From assembly GCA_949357655.1 (NCBI GenBank), contig CASHTG010000006.1:620001-684000 (forward strand): a stretch of DNA of 64,000 nt. Reading direction: 5' to 3'. The position numbers were made by a program, and so were the translations under genes. This document shows, piece by piece, positions 37,520 to 49,528 of this stretch. Each line of letters begins with the position of its first letter. Positions within the stretch are counted from its first letter, which is position 1. A model generated the notes under the pieces. It ran no database searches. It was given only the letters and a program-made list of their open reading frames with translations, and was not told where the DNA came from. This DNA comes from Parascedosporium putredinis (Eukaryota; Ascomycota; Sordariomycetes; Microascales; Microascaceae).

Positions 37520-37925
37520 TCATGTTCCCGCCCCTTGACCCTGATCCGTTGTACACCTCTCGCAGATCCGGTGATAGCAAAATGTATCAGGACTCGTCCG
37601 CATCTTGTGCCCACACCACCGCAGGCAGTTGGCCCCGCGTTTGCACTGGCAACAGACCCATAAGCCCCCAGCGCCTCGAGCTGGCAGGTCCCAGTGCTGC
37701 AGGCCGGCGACACGAGGCAACCCCCATCGCACACAGGTCCCTACCCTGCAGAAACTGTCGCGAGAAGTCCAGGTCATTCTGGCTGCAAGGCAGCGTTACC
37801 GGCTGCCCGCCCGCGCTGGAAGGCTCCGTTGTCGCTTGCGAGCAGAACTCCCAGTGCACTACGACATCAGGCTGCCGGTTACAGGGCGGTATGTGGTGAT
37901 GGTGTAAGACGCAGCTTCGGCACAT
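37520..37925 (-). CDS. Small cysteine-rich protein, paralogue C (two one-base frame breaks)
   Basis: Reads from ATG 37925 to a stop at 37520, about 135 residues if one base is restored in each of two runs (C3 at 37739-37741, C5 at 37665-37669, plus-strand bases). The N-terminus (MCRSCVLHHHHIPPC) keeps the M-C start but has an extra cysteine and a histidine run, so it diverges from A and B. The core in the corrected frame is C-x4-C-Q-x7-W-x-C-C-x-C-K-x9-C, identical in spacing to paralogue A including the Q and K. The end block is CYHRICERC, with Tyr replacing the Asp of A and B. No signal peptide is seen. Function is not known. Uncorrected, the gene is split over three frames and would be called a pseudogene. 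Confidence 0.5.
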
Positions 37926-40822
37926 GGTTCGGTGCGCTTTCTTTGTTTCTTTTCTTTTCTTTTCTTTTTCCCTCGTCACCCACCTATTCTTTTGGCCCCC
38001 GCTCCAGCCCTCTCCCCTCGTCTTCCTCCCTTACCTCCCTAGTGTCCTTGAGAACAAGAGGACTTGGTAAAGGAGGGTCAATGGGTAGAGGTAACAAAAT
38101 GACAGGGGTGAATAGAAGAAGGAAACAGTGAAAATCGGAGCCCCCTTTTTCCTTCCCTGTGTGCAAAGGGGGACCGGTTTAACCGGAGGTCGTTTAGATA
38201 TGTGTTGTTGTGACAATAATCGTTAGGTGACGCTGGGTGTGGCTGGAAGTGATGGTGGGAGGAGGAAGAGGGCATGAAAAGAGGGCAATTCTAGACGAGC
38301 AGCTTCGATAATTGGTGGGCAGGCGCACGTCTCGGTTCGGTTGTGTGGGGATGGGAGGAAGTACTGGCAGCGGTCCTGAAGACCAGAAAGAGCATGGAAA
38401 ATGAATAAAGAAGAAAGGGTAATTTTTGCCTAGGGTGCGATGATTGAAATTCCTTGGATCGGTCTCAATTACTATTACGCCGAAGGAGATGCGTTCGAAT
38501 CAAGCATTTGGCTCCCACAAGAAGGCGAAAAGAGAAGTTGCTCTAGAGTTGGAAGGGGAGAGTTAGCGGGAGGCTCGCTTAAACTTGCTCGAATTATTCT
38601 CCCTCTTCACTTGGCCCCTAATATGGGCGGCGGGTTTTTTCTCGCACTTTCTTAAGATTAGGGATGAATACCTCTGCTGAGAAACCAGTAATCACATCGG
38701 CAATCCTGAGGGGCGGTGCAATCCCATAGACCTAGACCCGTTTCTTCGATCCTCATCCACTAGCTCTGATGGACCAGGGACCTCTCCTCTACGTTTCTCC
38801 AACAACAGGCCCGTACTCCTTAGGCAAGGGCTTGTGAAATGGTTGAAGTTCTTGGCCGTGACTAGGCTCGCAGCTCGTGCCGGTTTTGGACCCAATCGCG
38901 CTTCGGCACAGCAGGAACCGGATACCTAATAGAGTGGGAGAGGAGCTATCGTGGCATAATGAAGGGATAACGGCCCTAAGGATCAAGAAAGAACCAAGAA
39001 GAATTGACCCTACTAGACCTCGTACGTAAGAGAGCGGCGCGGTCGAAGCTAAACTTCAAGTGACACTTCATTCTTCTGGTACCATGAGCATCGACCTATA
39101 TATAGCCTACATGGAGCCGCCAGGTAACCCAATATGCGTCTATTGTGTCTTTGCGGTATTACTTGGGCGATGCCTTTGCCAAACTTCCTGTCTCAAAACA
39201 ACACTAAGACCCAAGGATCTTGCTGTTAACTGGGAAGGGGAAAGGAGAACCCCGTTGCGTGGCGGGTGTCAGATGAGGGCCACTATCGCGGCATCTAGCA
39301 CGGTCGGGTCAACCCCCTCACCAGCCTCGACCCCGTCCAAGTCGAGGCATACCATCTTGCCGTCGTCCCCGCTTTTGAAGACCACAGGCGCAACCCGCCG
39401 TGCCCGCAATCTTAGGGGAAACAAGGAAGATAAAGACAAGTCCATCCGAAAAAGGCATGGCCTTTGGGTGGAAGCATATCTGGACTCGCTGAGACTCGGT
39501 TGGCTTCTTTACCCTTGCCATGATCACTCAGCGATAGAGATTAATCGTATTGTTTGGTAGTTTCCGATGCCTGGACCCGTGGCTTCCAGCGCCCAGGGAG
39601 ACCAATGGGTTTCGAGGCCTTTTGTCTTATGCAACTAGCCCTTCTTCTGGATCCAGCGCTTCGCCCTCACCAACGAAGGCCGGTGCTGTCTCACCCTCAA
39701 ACAGCACAAATCTCGGGGAATCGAGACTTGAAGACGGGAAAAATATTTCCGACGGGAAGAATGTATAAACAATGGCCCGTTTGGGACGTCTGACTAGCAC
39801 CCTTTGCCAGACATATCCCGCATAGGTCCCGTAGAAGATATTGAATGTTGTTTACGCCCTCGGCTCGGGCTGCGAAGAGGGAAGGGGAGGCCCCGTTTGT
39901 TCCGTCATGTGTAATGGCATAGCAAGAATTATACGTGCAAGTCATCATAGCCTGGGTGTTGGTGGTCATCCGTTGGTACACTCAGCCTGGGGATATGAAC
40001 CTCCCCTTGTCATTCATCTTCCGAGGGTGAGGCGTAGCGGTTTCGAAGTCTGAGTTCGTCACGAGTCACTTGTCCCATTCAGTATAGTAAAAGCGCGGTC
40101 AGGAGATTATCAAAAATTGCCGGGAAGAATAAATAAGTTTTGCTTCCGATCGCGCCAGCATTAAGGAATTAAGTCAACAATTTGAAGAACGTAATCGGTC
40201 TCAGATGAGAGACAAACGTTTCCTTCTTCGTTTCATCTAGATCTATAAGTCGAATGAGCTAATATTCCGAACCGATTGGTTAGGGATTTGTTCATCTCTT
40301 TCCCGGTGGCTACATGAAAAAGGGTTATAATCTTCATCGTCGAGATGCGGCTCCGATGAGCAATCTGCAGCACGGTGTCATCACTAGTCCCGCGACAGGC
40401 GGCCATACCACACTGCCCTTTCAGGCGGATTGTTCGCGGCAGGATCCAACCCCTGTTGGGTTTCCCGTTCCTACTGTCCCCCCTAATGGCGGGTTCCCAA
40501 GTCCATTTACACTGGCCAAGAACGTATAGTGATCTGGGATGCCCGAAGTAAAGCCGCTAGACTGTGTACTTCCGGACATGTATTCCTCGAGGTAATGTCG
40601 GGAAGCGCCAGCGACAAAGTCCGAGTACCAGCCCGCTGAGATGGCCGGGCACACAGAATGGAGCAGGTGGCTGTGGAACGAAAAGGAATCCCTGCCTGCT
40701 AGCTAGTACTGAGGGGTTTTTAGAATGAAATAAAGGCGGCACCCTTTCACCGGTGATCTGGCCGGGATCGGGTAGCTGTAAGAAGCTGTGGACTAACGGG
40801 ATGGGGAACGTAGCCAGTAACA
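37926..40822. other. Intergenic stretch with no supportable gene
   Basis: Contains the promoter side of paralogue C (with TTTTC-type repeats near 37950-37970) and the 3' flank of AP-2 mu. The frame at 39060-39560 (166 codons) has no recognisable motif and no splice support. Confidence 0.5.
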
Positions 40823-42261
40823 TTAAAATCTTGAAAAGCGTGTCAGTATAGTTAAGAGCTGACATGAAATGTTATCAACGCACCTAATTTCGTATGAACC
40901 TGCTCTAGTCATGTACCGCACCCACTTCACACTTGAGTAGTTGCTCTTCTCAAAGACCTTTAGGTAGCGAACTAGGAGTCCTGAGCTCGTAAACATCAAG
41001 AGGCTGAAGTTCAAGCTTAGGGGTGGACGTGACCAAGCCCGCTGATTTGTCATACTCGTGAGGATGGCCTCGGCGCTGAGAACATACTCAGACTGGCCAG
41101 TGAACCGGCTGATCTTCCACACGATGTTGTTCTCCGATGGCTCGTACTTTGCTTTCCCTTGGGTACACCTCTCGATGATCTTCGCTGTGTTAAGAGGGGT
41201 AGGGATACGGATGACAACGTTTGTCGCAAAGAGCTTGGAGCCGAAGTTGGCCTTAACGCCAATGCTGTACTCGACTTTAGTACGGCCGATCTCGTTCACG
41301 ATGGCATGTATCTTAAACGGCAGGTTCACGTTCTCGGTGGCTCTGTAGCGCATAAGTTCAAACTCGCCGTCCGGAGGAATGAAGCTGATGATCCTATCAG
41401 TGTCGAATTTGCCAAGTTTGACGCATTGGTGAAATTGGCAATCCTCAAGAGTGACACTTCCCGCCGCCGCCTTGGTGGCCTTGGTCCCTAGTCTGTTTCC
41501 GCTAGGGAGGCTGAGGAGGCCGTCATTGTCGAGGAGAAGGCGGTCGTTGAGGCCGAATTTGCACTCAGGGGTGCCGGAAAGATAGGCGCGCATGATGATC
41601 TGGCCCGTCACATCCGCGCGGAGGACGGCGCCGGTCGCCGACATGAGCAGGTTCACGTCCTCGATGACGTCGACAAAGGCCTCGTTTTTCCGATATTTTA
41701 CGTCAGCTTTCCTCCACGAGAGCGCGCCGGTTGCCTGCATCGTGATTTTGGCTGAATCTTCCACCATTCTCTCCGACTGCCTCACACCTTCAGTGGTGAT
41801 ATACATCTTGAGCGTATCGGTCTCGGTGTTCTGTGGATAGCCAAAGTCGAGAATTTCTGTGGATCGCGGGCGCTCGTCAGCACTGGTGTCTCGGGAGAAA
41901 TCTCGGTTGCGCGGAGCGTGATACCATCAAGAAGCTCGTAAACAAGAACAAAGTTACTCTTGACGGCCTCCTCATCAAACTTGCCAAAGTACCCCCGACC
42001 GAGCTGGATTAGCCGATAGAGGAACTCGAAGACTAGGGCGGCATTGGCATTGCTCTTTGTGATGGCCACCAAATAGATGTTTTCATGTTTTACATGACTG
42101 AATGTCGTACTTCCGAGGGTCAAGATGGGGGATCGGACCTGCGCGTTGGAGATGACTTGAATTCGGAAGACATCGGCGAGGCGGGGGCGGCAGTCATTCC
42201 GGAAGGCACGAAAGATGAGGTTCTCGCCCTTCTGGTTGAAAATAAGGATACCCGACAACAT
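40823..42261 (-). CDS. apm4: AP-2 adaptor complex subunit mu
   Basis: Three exons (42261-41925, 41856-40884, 40829-40823) give 438 residues, normal for fungal AP-2 mu. The N-terminus MLSGILIFNQKGENLIFRAF opens the longin-like domain (about 1-140). A mu-homology domain follows (about 170-438), with signature segments such as GTPECKFGLNDRLLL, LPFKIHAIVNEIG and the end VRYMTRAGSYEIRF. AP-2 links clathrin to plasma-membrane cargo; the mu subunit binds tyrosine-based signals and phosphoinositides. Intron 1 (41857-41924) is phase 1. Intron 2 (40830-40883) is 54 nt, in frame and stop-free, leaving a 7-nt last exon that supplies only the final Arg base, Phe and stop. The gene is divergent from ARB1 about 1.4 kb away. 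No frame correction is needed. Confidence 0.93.
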
Positions 42262-43654
42262 TTTGGAAGGGTGAAAACGGCGAACCCACCACGGAGAAAT
42301 CGCTAAAGGGGCTCCCGGGGAAGAGCAATAGATCGGGCGTGGACGTCAAGATAATTCCAGCCGTGGCGGTCTTCCAAGGTGCCCCTGAGACACTCCCGAA
42401 AGAGGCAAGGGACCCCAAGCGGGCGGCGGGGCAAGCACTATGGATCACGTGAATACAGGGGCCTGGACTCGGATCAATGATTGCTCTCAAGCTTCCAGGC
42501 ACTGAGCTGGGAAGAACTAACCAAGTCCAGTGATCAAGCTTGTTGAGCTTCACTTCTCACGAGAGAAGCGACAGCTCGTTGCAAGCCCCGATCTCTATCA
42601 CAGCATTCTTGTTCTCGCAGCCTGGTTGCTCGTGTTTGTACGCTACCGGCATAACATTGCTACCAGGGATTAACCTTTCCCAGTTCTCAAGCGATTTGTG
42701 CGATATGATACCTTGCCGGGAATGGACACATCAATTTCTCCCCAACCGACTGACCGATGGAGTCCACTCTCGTTCATCACTCGCGTAATCCATCATCGCC
42801 TTCATCAAATTCCTTGCGCTGCCAACACCACACAATATAGATTACATTTTCATGATACGACGGCGACAGCCCTCAATCCTTGCTTCCAGCTTCATTTCTA
42901 GCCTAGCCATGCGCAAACTTTATTTAGGCAGGGTTGGGTGAGGTGGTCCAGCGGCTGCCCTCTGAATTCTGAAGAGGCTCGAGTTGAATCTTCGCGGCTT
43001 CTCAACACCGCACCTTCCACACCTTCCATCCCGCAACCCACACGATGACTAATCTTTTTCTTCTTTCAAACTGTGAAGTGTACAGGAAAAAGTCGGTCTC
43101 CAGAGAAAAACCTTCACGTTGTTTGCCATCAGGAAGGCAGAAACGAGCCGAGCCTCGAAAGCGATGGCACTGATTGGCTCCGCCTACCATATGATGCCGC
43201 TAGTCATCAAAATTTTGACCCAAGGAACCCCACCATGGAAACCGCCCCTCACATCAAGTCTTTCCTAGGGTCTGATCTGGGTAAATATTTTTTTCTTGGT
43301 TCAAACAACATCACCTATCAAAGGGAGTTTCCACGAAACCTGGGGGTTATCTATCCTGTCTTTTGTCTTTGACCCTACATAGACTGTCCCTCACTTGCTA
43401 CGAGTTGGTAAGGCATCTCGCCCGGCCTTTCTTTCCTTGTCGTTTTATCTTTAAGACCTGGTCACTAATTTCTGCGAACCTTCAGCGCTCAATTTTTACC
43501 CCTCCTCATTGCCCCACCTGATACGTGACGACAGAGGGCGCCCAACCCAACCGTGAGATCGCGATTCCTTCGATACCCAACAAAGACGTTCGAATCACGA
43601 CCTGCTTTTTTCTTTCTTCTTCTACTATTCCCTCACTTTCCTACTAGAATCACC
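42262..43654. other. Divergent promoter region between AP-2 mu and ARB1
   Basis: About 1.4 kb serving as upstream region for both genes. The ARB1 side (43430-43654) is strongly pyrimidine-rich, as in leaders of highly expressed fungal genes. A tRNA-like stretch near 42935-43010 has an A-box-like TGGTCCAGCGG but no convincing cloverleaf. No other coding frame is supported. Confidence 0.6.
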
Positions 43655-45809
43655 ATGCCTCCCATCTCCTCGTCGAAGGAGAAGCGCCTCGCCAAGAAGG
43701 CTGCTCTCAGTAAGACCAAGGGCTCCAAGGCCAGCTCCGCTATTGCGAGCAAGGCAGGCTCTGTCAATGGCGATGAGCCCGAGCTCGATGTCCACGGAAA
43801 GCCCATTGTCAGCGATGCCCCGCTACTTCAGATGATAAGCTAGGTGAGGTAAAGCGCTTGGCGGATCAGCTCGACAAGCATGGTCTCTCTGACCGTGTCA
43901 CCACTGGTGTACTTGCCTCCACCGAGCAAAGCAAGGATGTCAAGATTAGCAGTACAAGCTTGGTGTTTCACGGTCGTGTCCTCATCAATGATACCACCAT
44001 GGAATTGACCTATGGCCGCCGATATGGTCTCCTTGGTGAGAACGGTTGCGGCAAGTCTACCCTTCTCAAAGCCATTGCTCAGCGCGAGTATCCCATTCCT
44101 GAGCACGTCGATATCTACCTTCTCAACGAAGGTGCGCCCCCAGTGAGCTCGGTGCCCTTGAGTGGGTCGTTACCGAGGCCAAGAACGAATTAGACCGCCT
44201 CGATAAGCTCGCCGAGAAGCTTCTCGAGGATGAAGGTCCTGAGAGCCCTGTTCTTATGGACCTCTATGATGTGAGTGCACTGTCTTTTTCTTCCTTGCTC
44301 CTTCTAACCCCGCCTCCCCCGGCGCGCCCTCCTAGACCCCTAGACCCCTTAGAACAACTGCACATACCTCCTCACACCGCTATACACCACATTGCCATCA
44401 TATGCGACATCTGACCTTCCCTTGGTAACACCCGCTAACTGAAAATCGGCCATAGCATATGGATAAGATGGATCCCTCCACCTTCGAGACCCGTGCTTCT
44501 CTTATCCTCACCGGTTTAGGCTTCAACAAGCATACTATCCACAAGAAGACCAAGGACATGTCCGGTGGTTGGCGTATGCGAGTCGCCCTTGGCAAGGCTC
44601 TTTTCGTCAAGCCCTCTCTCCTCCTTCTCGACGATCCTACCGCCCATCTTGACCTTGAGGCTTGCGTGTGGCTGGAAGAATATCTGAAGAAGTGGGACCG
44701 CACCCTCGTCCTCGTTTCCCATTCCATGGATTTCCTCAACGGTGTCTGCACAATGATGATTGATATGAGGATGCAGAAGCTCATGTACTACGGCGGAAAC
44801 TATGACACGTACATTAAGACCAGGACCGAACAGGAGACTAACCAAATGAAGGCCTACCACAAACAGCAGGATGAGATCACCCACATTAAGAAGTTCATCG
44901 CTAGCGCTGGTACGTACGCCAACCTTGTGCGACAGGCTAAGTCTCGTCAGAAGATTTTGGACAAGATGGAGGCCGATGGTTTCATCCAGCCCATCATCCC
45001 TGACAAGGTCTTCACTTTCCGCTTCGCCGATGTTGAAAAGCTTCCCCCACCTGTGCTTTCTTTCGACAATGTGAGCTTCGCCTACTCTGGAAAGGCCGCG
45101 GATGATTTGTACAAGAGCCTCGATCTCGGCTTTGATATGGACTCCAGGACGGCTCTCGTCGGCCCCAACGGTGTTGGCAAATCCACTCTTCTCCGCCTCA
45201 TGACCGGCAAGCTCTCCCCTCGCGAGGGTGTCGTGACGAGGCACACCCACCTGAAGCTCGGGCTCTACTCACAGCACAGTGCTGAGCAGCTTGACCTCAC
45301 CAAGTCTGCCCTCGATTTCGTGCGCGACAAGTACCCCTCCATTTCTCAGGATTACCAATACTGGCGTGCGCAGCTCGGTCGCTACGGTCTCACAGGCGAA
45401 TCCCAGACCGCGCTCATGGGCACTCTTTCCGAAGGCCAGAAGAGCCGTATCGTCTTTGCTCTGCTCGCGATCGAAAGCCCCAACATGCTTCTGTTGGACG
45501 AACCTACCAACGGTCTCGATATTCCTACCATTGATAGTTTGGCTGATGCTATCAACGCCTTCAGTGGTGGTGTCGTAGTCGTCAGTCACGACTTCCGGTA
45601 CGTTTTGTGAATTATTTTGTACCCCTCCGTTAACTAGCTTTTTACCTGTGTGGGGATTATGTACTGACCTCTCCCGTATTAGTCTTTTGGACAAGATCGC
45701 GAAGGAGATTCTCGTGTGCGACAACAAGACCATTAAGCCTTGGGACGGCACCATCTCCGAGTATAAGAACTACCTCCGCAAGAAGATGATTTCCAGTGGT
45801 GCGGTCTAA
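43655..45809 (+). CDS. ARB1: ARB1, ABCF-type ATPase of ribosome biogenesis
   Basis: Three exons (43655-44270, 44456-45597, 45683-45809) give 628 residues after restoring one base in C4 at 43818-43821 and one in C5 at 44137-44141. The N-terminus is basic (MPPISSSKEKRLAKKAA). NBD1: GENGCGKST (about 128-136), a degenerate signature MSGGW and Walker B LLLLDDPTAHLD. NBD2: GPNGVGKST, LSEGQKSRIVFALLAIE and LLLDEPTNGLDIPT. There are no membrane segments. The DDPTAHLD variant is typical of ARB1, a soluble shuttling ABCF ATPase needed for 40S/60S maturation. Without the corrections the frame stops at 43843 and again near 44193, both inside segments conserved in every fungal ARB1 I recall, so sequence error is far likelier than loss. 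Start is an ATG in CACCATG context. Confidence 0.92.
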
Positions 45810-48800
45810 GCGCGACACGTGCTTTCATTATCTTTTTTTATCCCTAAAACGCACGGCCTGGGGATCCCAGTAGCATCTCGTTGGCGATTTTTGTGGGCAC
45901 GACTGTTGGACATCGGATAGACAAGGGATGCATTTTGATTATGACTTTGACGAATGTTGCGCCCTAGAGCATTCCTACCAAGACCGCCGCCTTAGAGAGA
46001 AGGGATGTTGAACCAACCAAAATACAAAAATGGGGCAATGAGGCGATGCGAGGTCGGTAAAGTAGGGCTCGGTAGGTAAGGCGAGAGAGGCCCATAGAAT
46101 ACGGCTTCTGAGTTCCGCAGCTCGATACAAGGCAGAACACGGGCTTGATTTTTATTTATCTATTCCTTCATCTTCTTGACGACTGCCCATGAAGCGCCCT
46201 CCATGGCGTGGAGGCCTGGGACAGGGCGTGTGTAGTGGAAGATTTGGAGGGGAGATTTTGATAGGTATATTCTTGTCGACGATAGAACAAGACATTCCAA
46301 GAATGCTTTGCTCCCTTTTTCTTGCCCTCCTCGGTTTTCTTTGTTTCGTAACATCCTAGTACCGTGTGCGACGACTGCACCAGGGCGATACTCCACCAGA
46401 TGCGTAAGAAATCACATGGTACTATGGTCACAATTGTCGCTGCACAGGTTTTTTGTTAGCAGGCCGAGCTCGCCATAAGGGTACCTACTACATGTGCCGT
46501 TCCATGATGCAGCCCTCAACTCTCGTACGCTAAGATGAAGATACTACAGCAATAAAATGGACCCCTTTCGGCGCCACTGTGATTGCTATATGCCTATGCA
46601 AATCTACAGTGCCTCCATCATGGGTTCGTAAAAACCTTCGGAAACTTTGGTGCCTTCAAGTTCTGCCACTCAAGCCCCGTCGTAAACAGTGCGAGTAGGA
46701 GGCCTAGGTGTGCGGGTATGACGCCGGCCTCGAAAAAGAAAAGGAAAAAAAAAAAAAAGGAAAGAAAGAAAGCACCGAAGGGAGCACTGAGCAGTTGAGG
46801 CAGGTTAAGACAATTCTGATACAAGACCTCATAATAACATGAGCTGGGAAGGTTGGACTCGATGAGGGAGTGACCGGCCCCCTCCTTGGGGATTAAAAAG
46901 AGCTGGGGGCAGTTAGAGCCAGACACCACCTACAAGTGTGGTTTCGTTTTCCTTTGTTGCCCCTTGTCCTCTCTTCTCTTCTCTTCTCCCCTCTATCTTC
47001 TCCTCTCCCTGCTTTCCTCGTCCAAGCCTCTTCCTTGCTTCCATCTGCTCTGTAAACAATACATTAATTGCAATGTGGTGTGAGCATTTTCGACAATGAA
47101 TTTTGAAAATATTAATACAAGGGAGTGGTTTTGGGGTTTGTAGCGCGCTGTGTCTTGCAAACATGGCGAAGCTTTGAAGGATGCAGTGCTGTTTTGCAGC
47201 AGCGGAGTCAGGTAGTTTGGAAGGAATGGAAGGATGAGCATGAGCAGAGAGGCTGTTCTCTCTCAAGTTTTCCTTTTGTTCCGATTTCCGTTCGGCCAGA
47301 CCGGAAATGGGGGAAAGAGGGGGCGCCCATCAGCTTCCCTAAGTTTAACAAAATCTCCCTCCTCGACGGGCGCCGATCAATACTCCCAGGGGGAAGTCAA
47401 GTGTCTTGAGTTTTCCGAGTGGGCACTTGGACGGAATCTGTGACGATGTCCCCAATTCGTAATCCACAACGGGTGAGTGTGCCTCAACACCCTCCTTGGG
47501 AAAAGGACGAGAAGTGTTATTATTATTAGACCCACACTTGCTGGTTCTCCTAGTTTGCCGGTGGTCGATGGTACATGGACGAGCAGAACAGAGTCAGCAA
47601 TCGGAGCGCTGACGGATGATTCCTTGAGTCCAGTCGGAATCATTGATGCTGCACAGTGGTGTTGCATCCAAGTCACGTGAAATAAATGACTAACAACACC
47701 TTCGCTTTTGGGCATCCTGGCAGAATTGAGCCTGGTGGTTTGGACCTCAATCTTGTCGCCATCAACAATCATCACCAGTTTCTCTGAGAATAGTGAATTT
47801 ATCGGGGGATTAAGGGGATTATGGGGGAATATTAAGTATGAGGCGTAAACGAGAAACAAAATCGAGAGGAAAAATGGACAAGCGTAAGGTCATCGAAACG
47901 AGCAAGTGTGATTGGGGTTTGTTCCTGACTGTGCCGAATTTGCGTCTTGGATGGCGGTGTCTCATCCGCTCGACCAGCTGCGAACGACCCGGTGATGGGT
48001 AGAATTCGTAGCGATGGGGGAAGGAGACTTCCTGTCACGTTGGGACCTGGCAATAATTACTCCATTTCGAGAATTAGAGTCTCCATGTACCGCTAACCCT
48101 GCCTGTGGCTGTCAGATCCACAACTCAAAGAAGCCGAAGTCTTTTGTTTTCTCAACGAAGGAAAATGGGAAAACTAGAGGAGAAACGAGAGGGATCATCG
48201 ATACTCGTTGGGAGGATTTTCCCCACGAAGATAATATTTTCGGCCTGGTCAACGGCCCCATTTTCTACCATTATTGATGCTGCTTCTCTTTTGAAGCCAT
48301 CACGGAAGCTGGGAGGGTTTTGCGCTGCCTGTACTCGGTACCTTGCGCGTGATCTCGCCCCCAGACGGGGCCAGCAATGACCTGCCTTAAATTGCTGACG
48401 TGCGTTTCTGATTGGTCTGAGCTCGCGAGACCCATAACAAGTACTCTGTAGTGGATACCTCAGGGGCCCTGGAACTGGGCTCCTCCCTAGGAACCGCAAA
48501 GGTTGAGCAAGGGTGGGTTCGGCTGAGAATCGATCGGTGCACTGGGCTGGGCCGCTCTCACACTCTCTCCCACTTCACGGGATTCCGGATTGTGCATTGC
48601 GAATTACACTACAGGCTACGACGGCCTGGCTCGACCCCAACGCCAACGCACCCCTCAGGAAAAAAACCACTCGAGGTGCAACTCCTAGGCAATTGTTATG
48701 GATGGCTCCATCAAGCCATCATCCCTCGCCCCATTGACCGCATTTCCAAAACCCCTTTCCTTCTCTTCTTCATCATCCACTTGTTTCCCATCCTCATCCC

Positions 48801-49528
48801 GACACCATCGTCATCACCACTTTTTATCATCACCACTCCCCTACTTGTACTGCCCTAATCTCCGCCACTCGCTCTTTCCAGGGCCTCGATCGCGTCTTGT
48901 CTCGGTTTTCCTCCCTTCAACCCCGACCATCGGTCTTGTGCATTTATCAACCACTGCCTTGCCTTTCTAGGTTTGCTTGCGCGTACCGGTTGAAATTTCC
49001 ATCTTCAACAAACGATATCCGCTTTTGTACCCTGCAGCGTCATCTTTTATTTCGCACTTTCCGGACCAGCCCTTTGGTTCATAGACAGGCCTCATTCCGA
49101 ACTTTGGCGTCTCTACTTAGCCGCTATCTCGCTCGCCGAACGAATGTAGCGGATACCATTGAAGCTTTCGTCTATTTCCATCCACAATTTCCCTTACGAT
49201 ATCGCATCACCATCGTCCTTTGCCCCAGTCTTGCCGCCAACTACGAGTGTTTCGCCCGAAGCTCTGCCTCATCCGAGCATCCGCAGCGACCAGGCCCTCC
49301 GAGGAGACGCGTCATTATTCTCTTCAACATCCCCCGATCCTCACATCTATCCTTTGTCGATTTTCACATGGGTTCGTAAATTTAACGTAGCCGTCTATCT
49401 GCCCGGTTTTATAAGCACGAAAGCGCGAGACCCTCGTCGTCTTCGTGTTGCCTCGTCTCTATTACGGTCCCTTGGTTGTCGAGATCGAGAACCTGGAACA
49501 CAAATCGCGACATCCACCCACCCCTACA
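45810..49528. other. Intergenic region and INO80 leader
   Basis: The 3' flank of ARB1, an A14 run at 46745-46758, and then about 1 kb of CT-rich DNA (48740-49500) that is probably the promoter and 5' untranslated leader of INO80. Frames of 100-160 codons in this interval (for example 47377-47859 minus and 48897-49379 plus) have skewed composition and no motif; some of the plus-strand ones could be upstream ORFs in the leader. Confidence 0.5.
46745..46758. repeat. Poly-A tract (A14)
   Basis: Fourteen A within an A/G-rich segment (46735-46775), intergenic. Confidence 0.8.

Noticed and set aside
41881..41930. AP-2 mu frame break near residue 113
   Set aside because: Explained by a normal 68-nt GT-AG intron (41857-41924) that restores the ELLDEILDFGYPQ segment exactly.
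42930..43012. Possible tRNA gene with A-box-like TGGTCCAGCGG and a B-box-like GAGTTGAATCTTC
   Set aside because: Acceptor arms pair only roughly, the anticodon loop would be 9-11 nt, and the B-box lacks its central C. A missing base could partly explain this, but no clean cloverleaf can be drawn.
48897..49379. 160-codon frame upstream of INO80
   Set aside because: Lies in the CT-rich leader and has the biased composition expected of such DNA; at most an upstream ORF.
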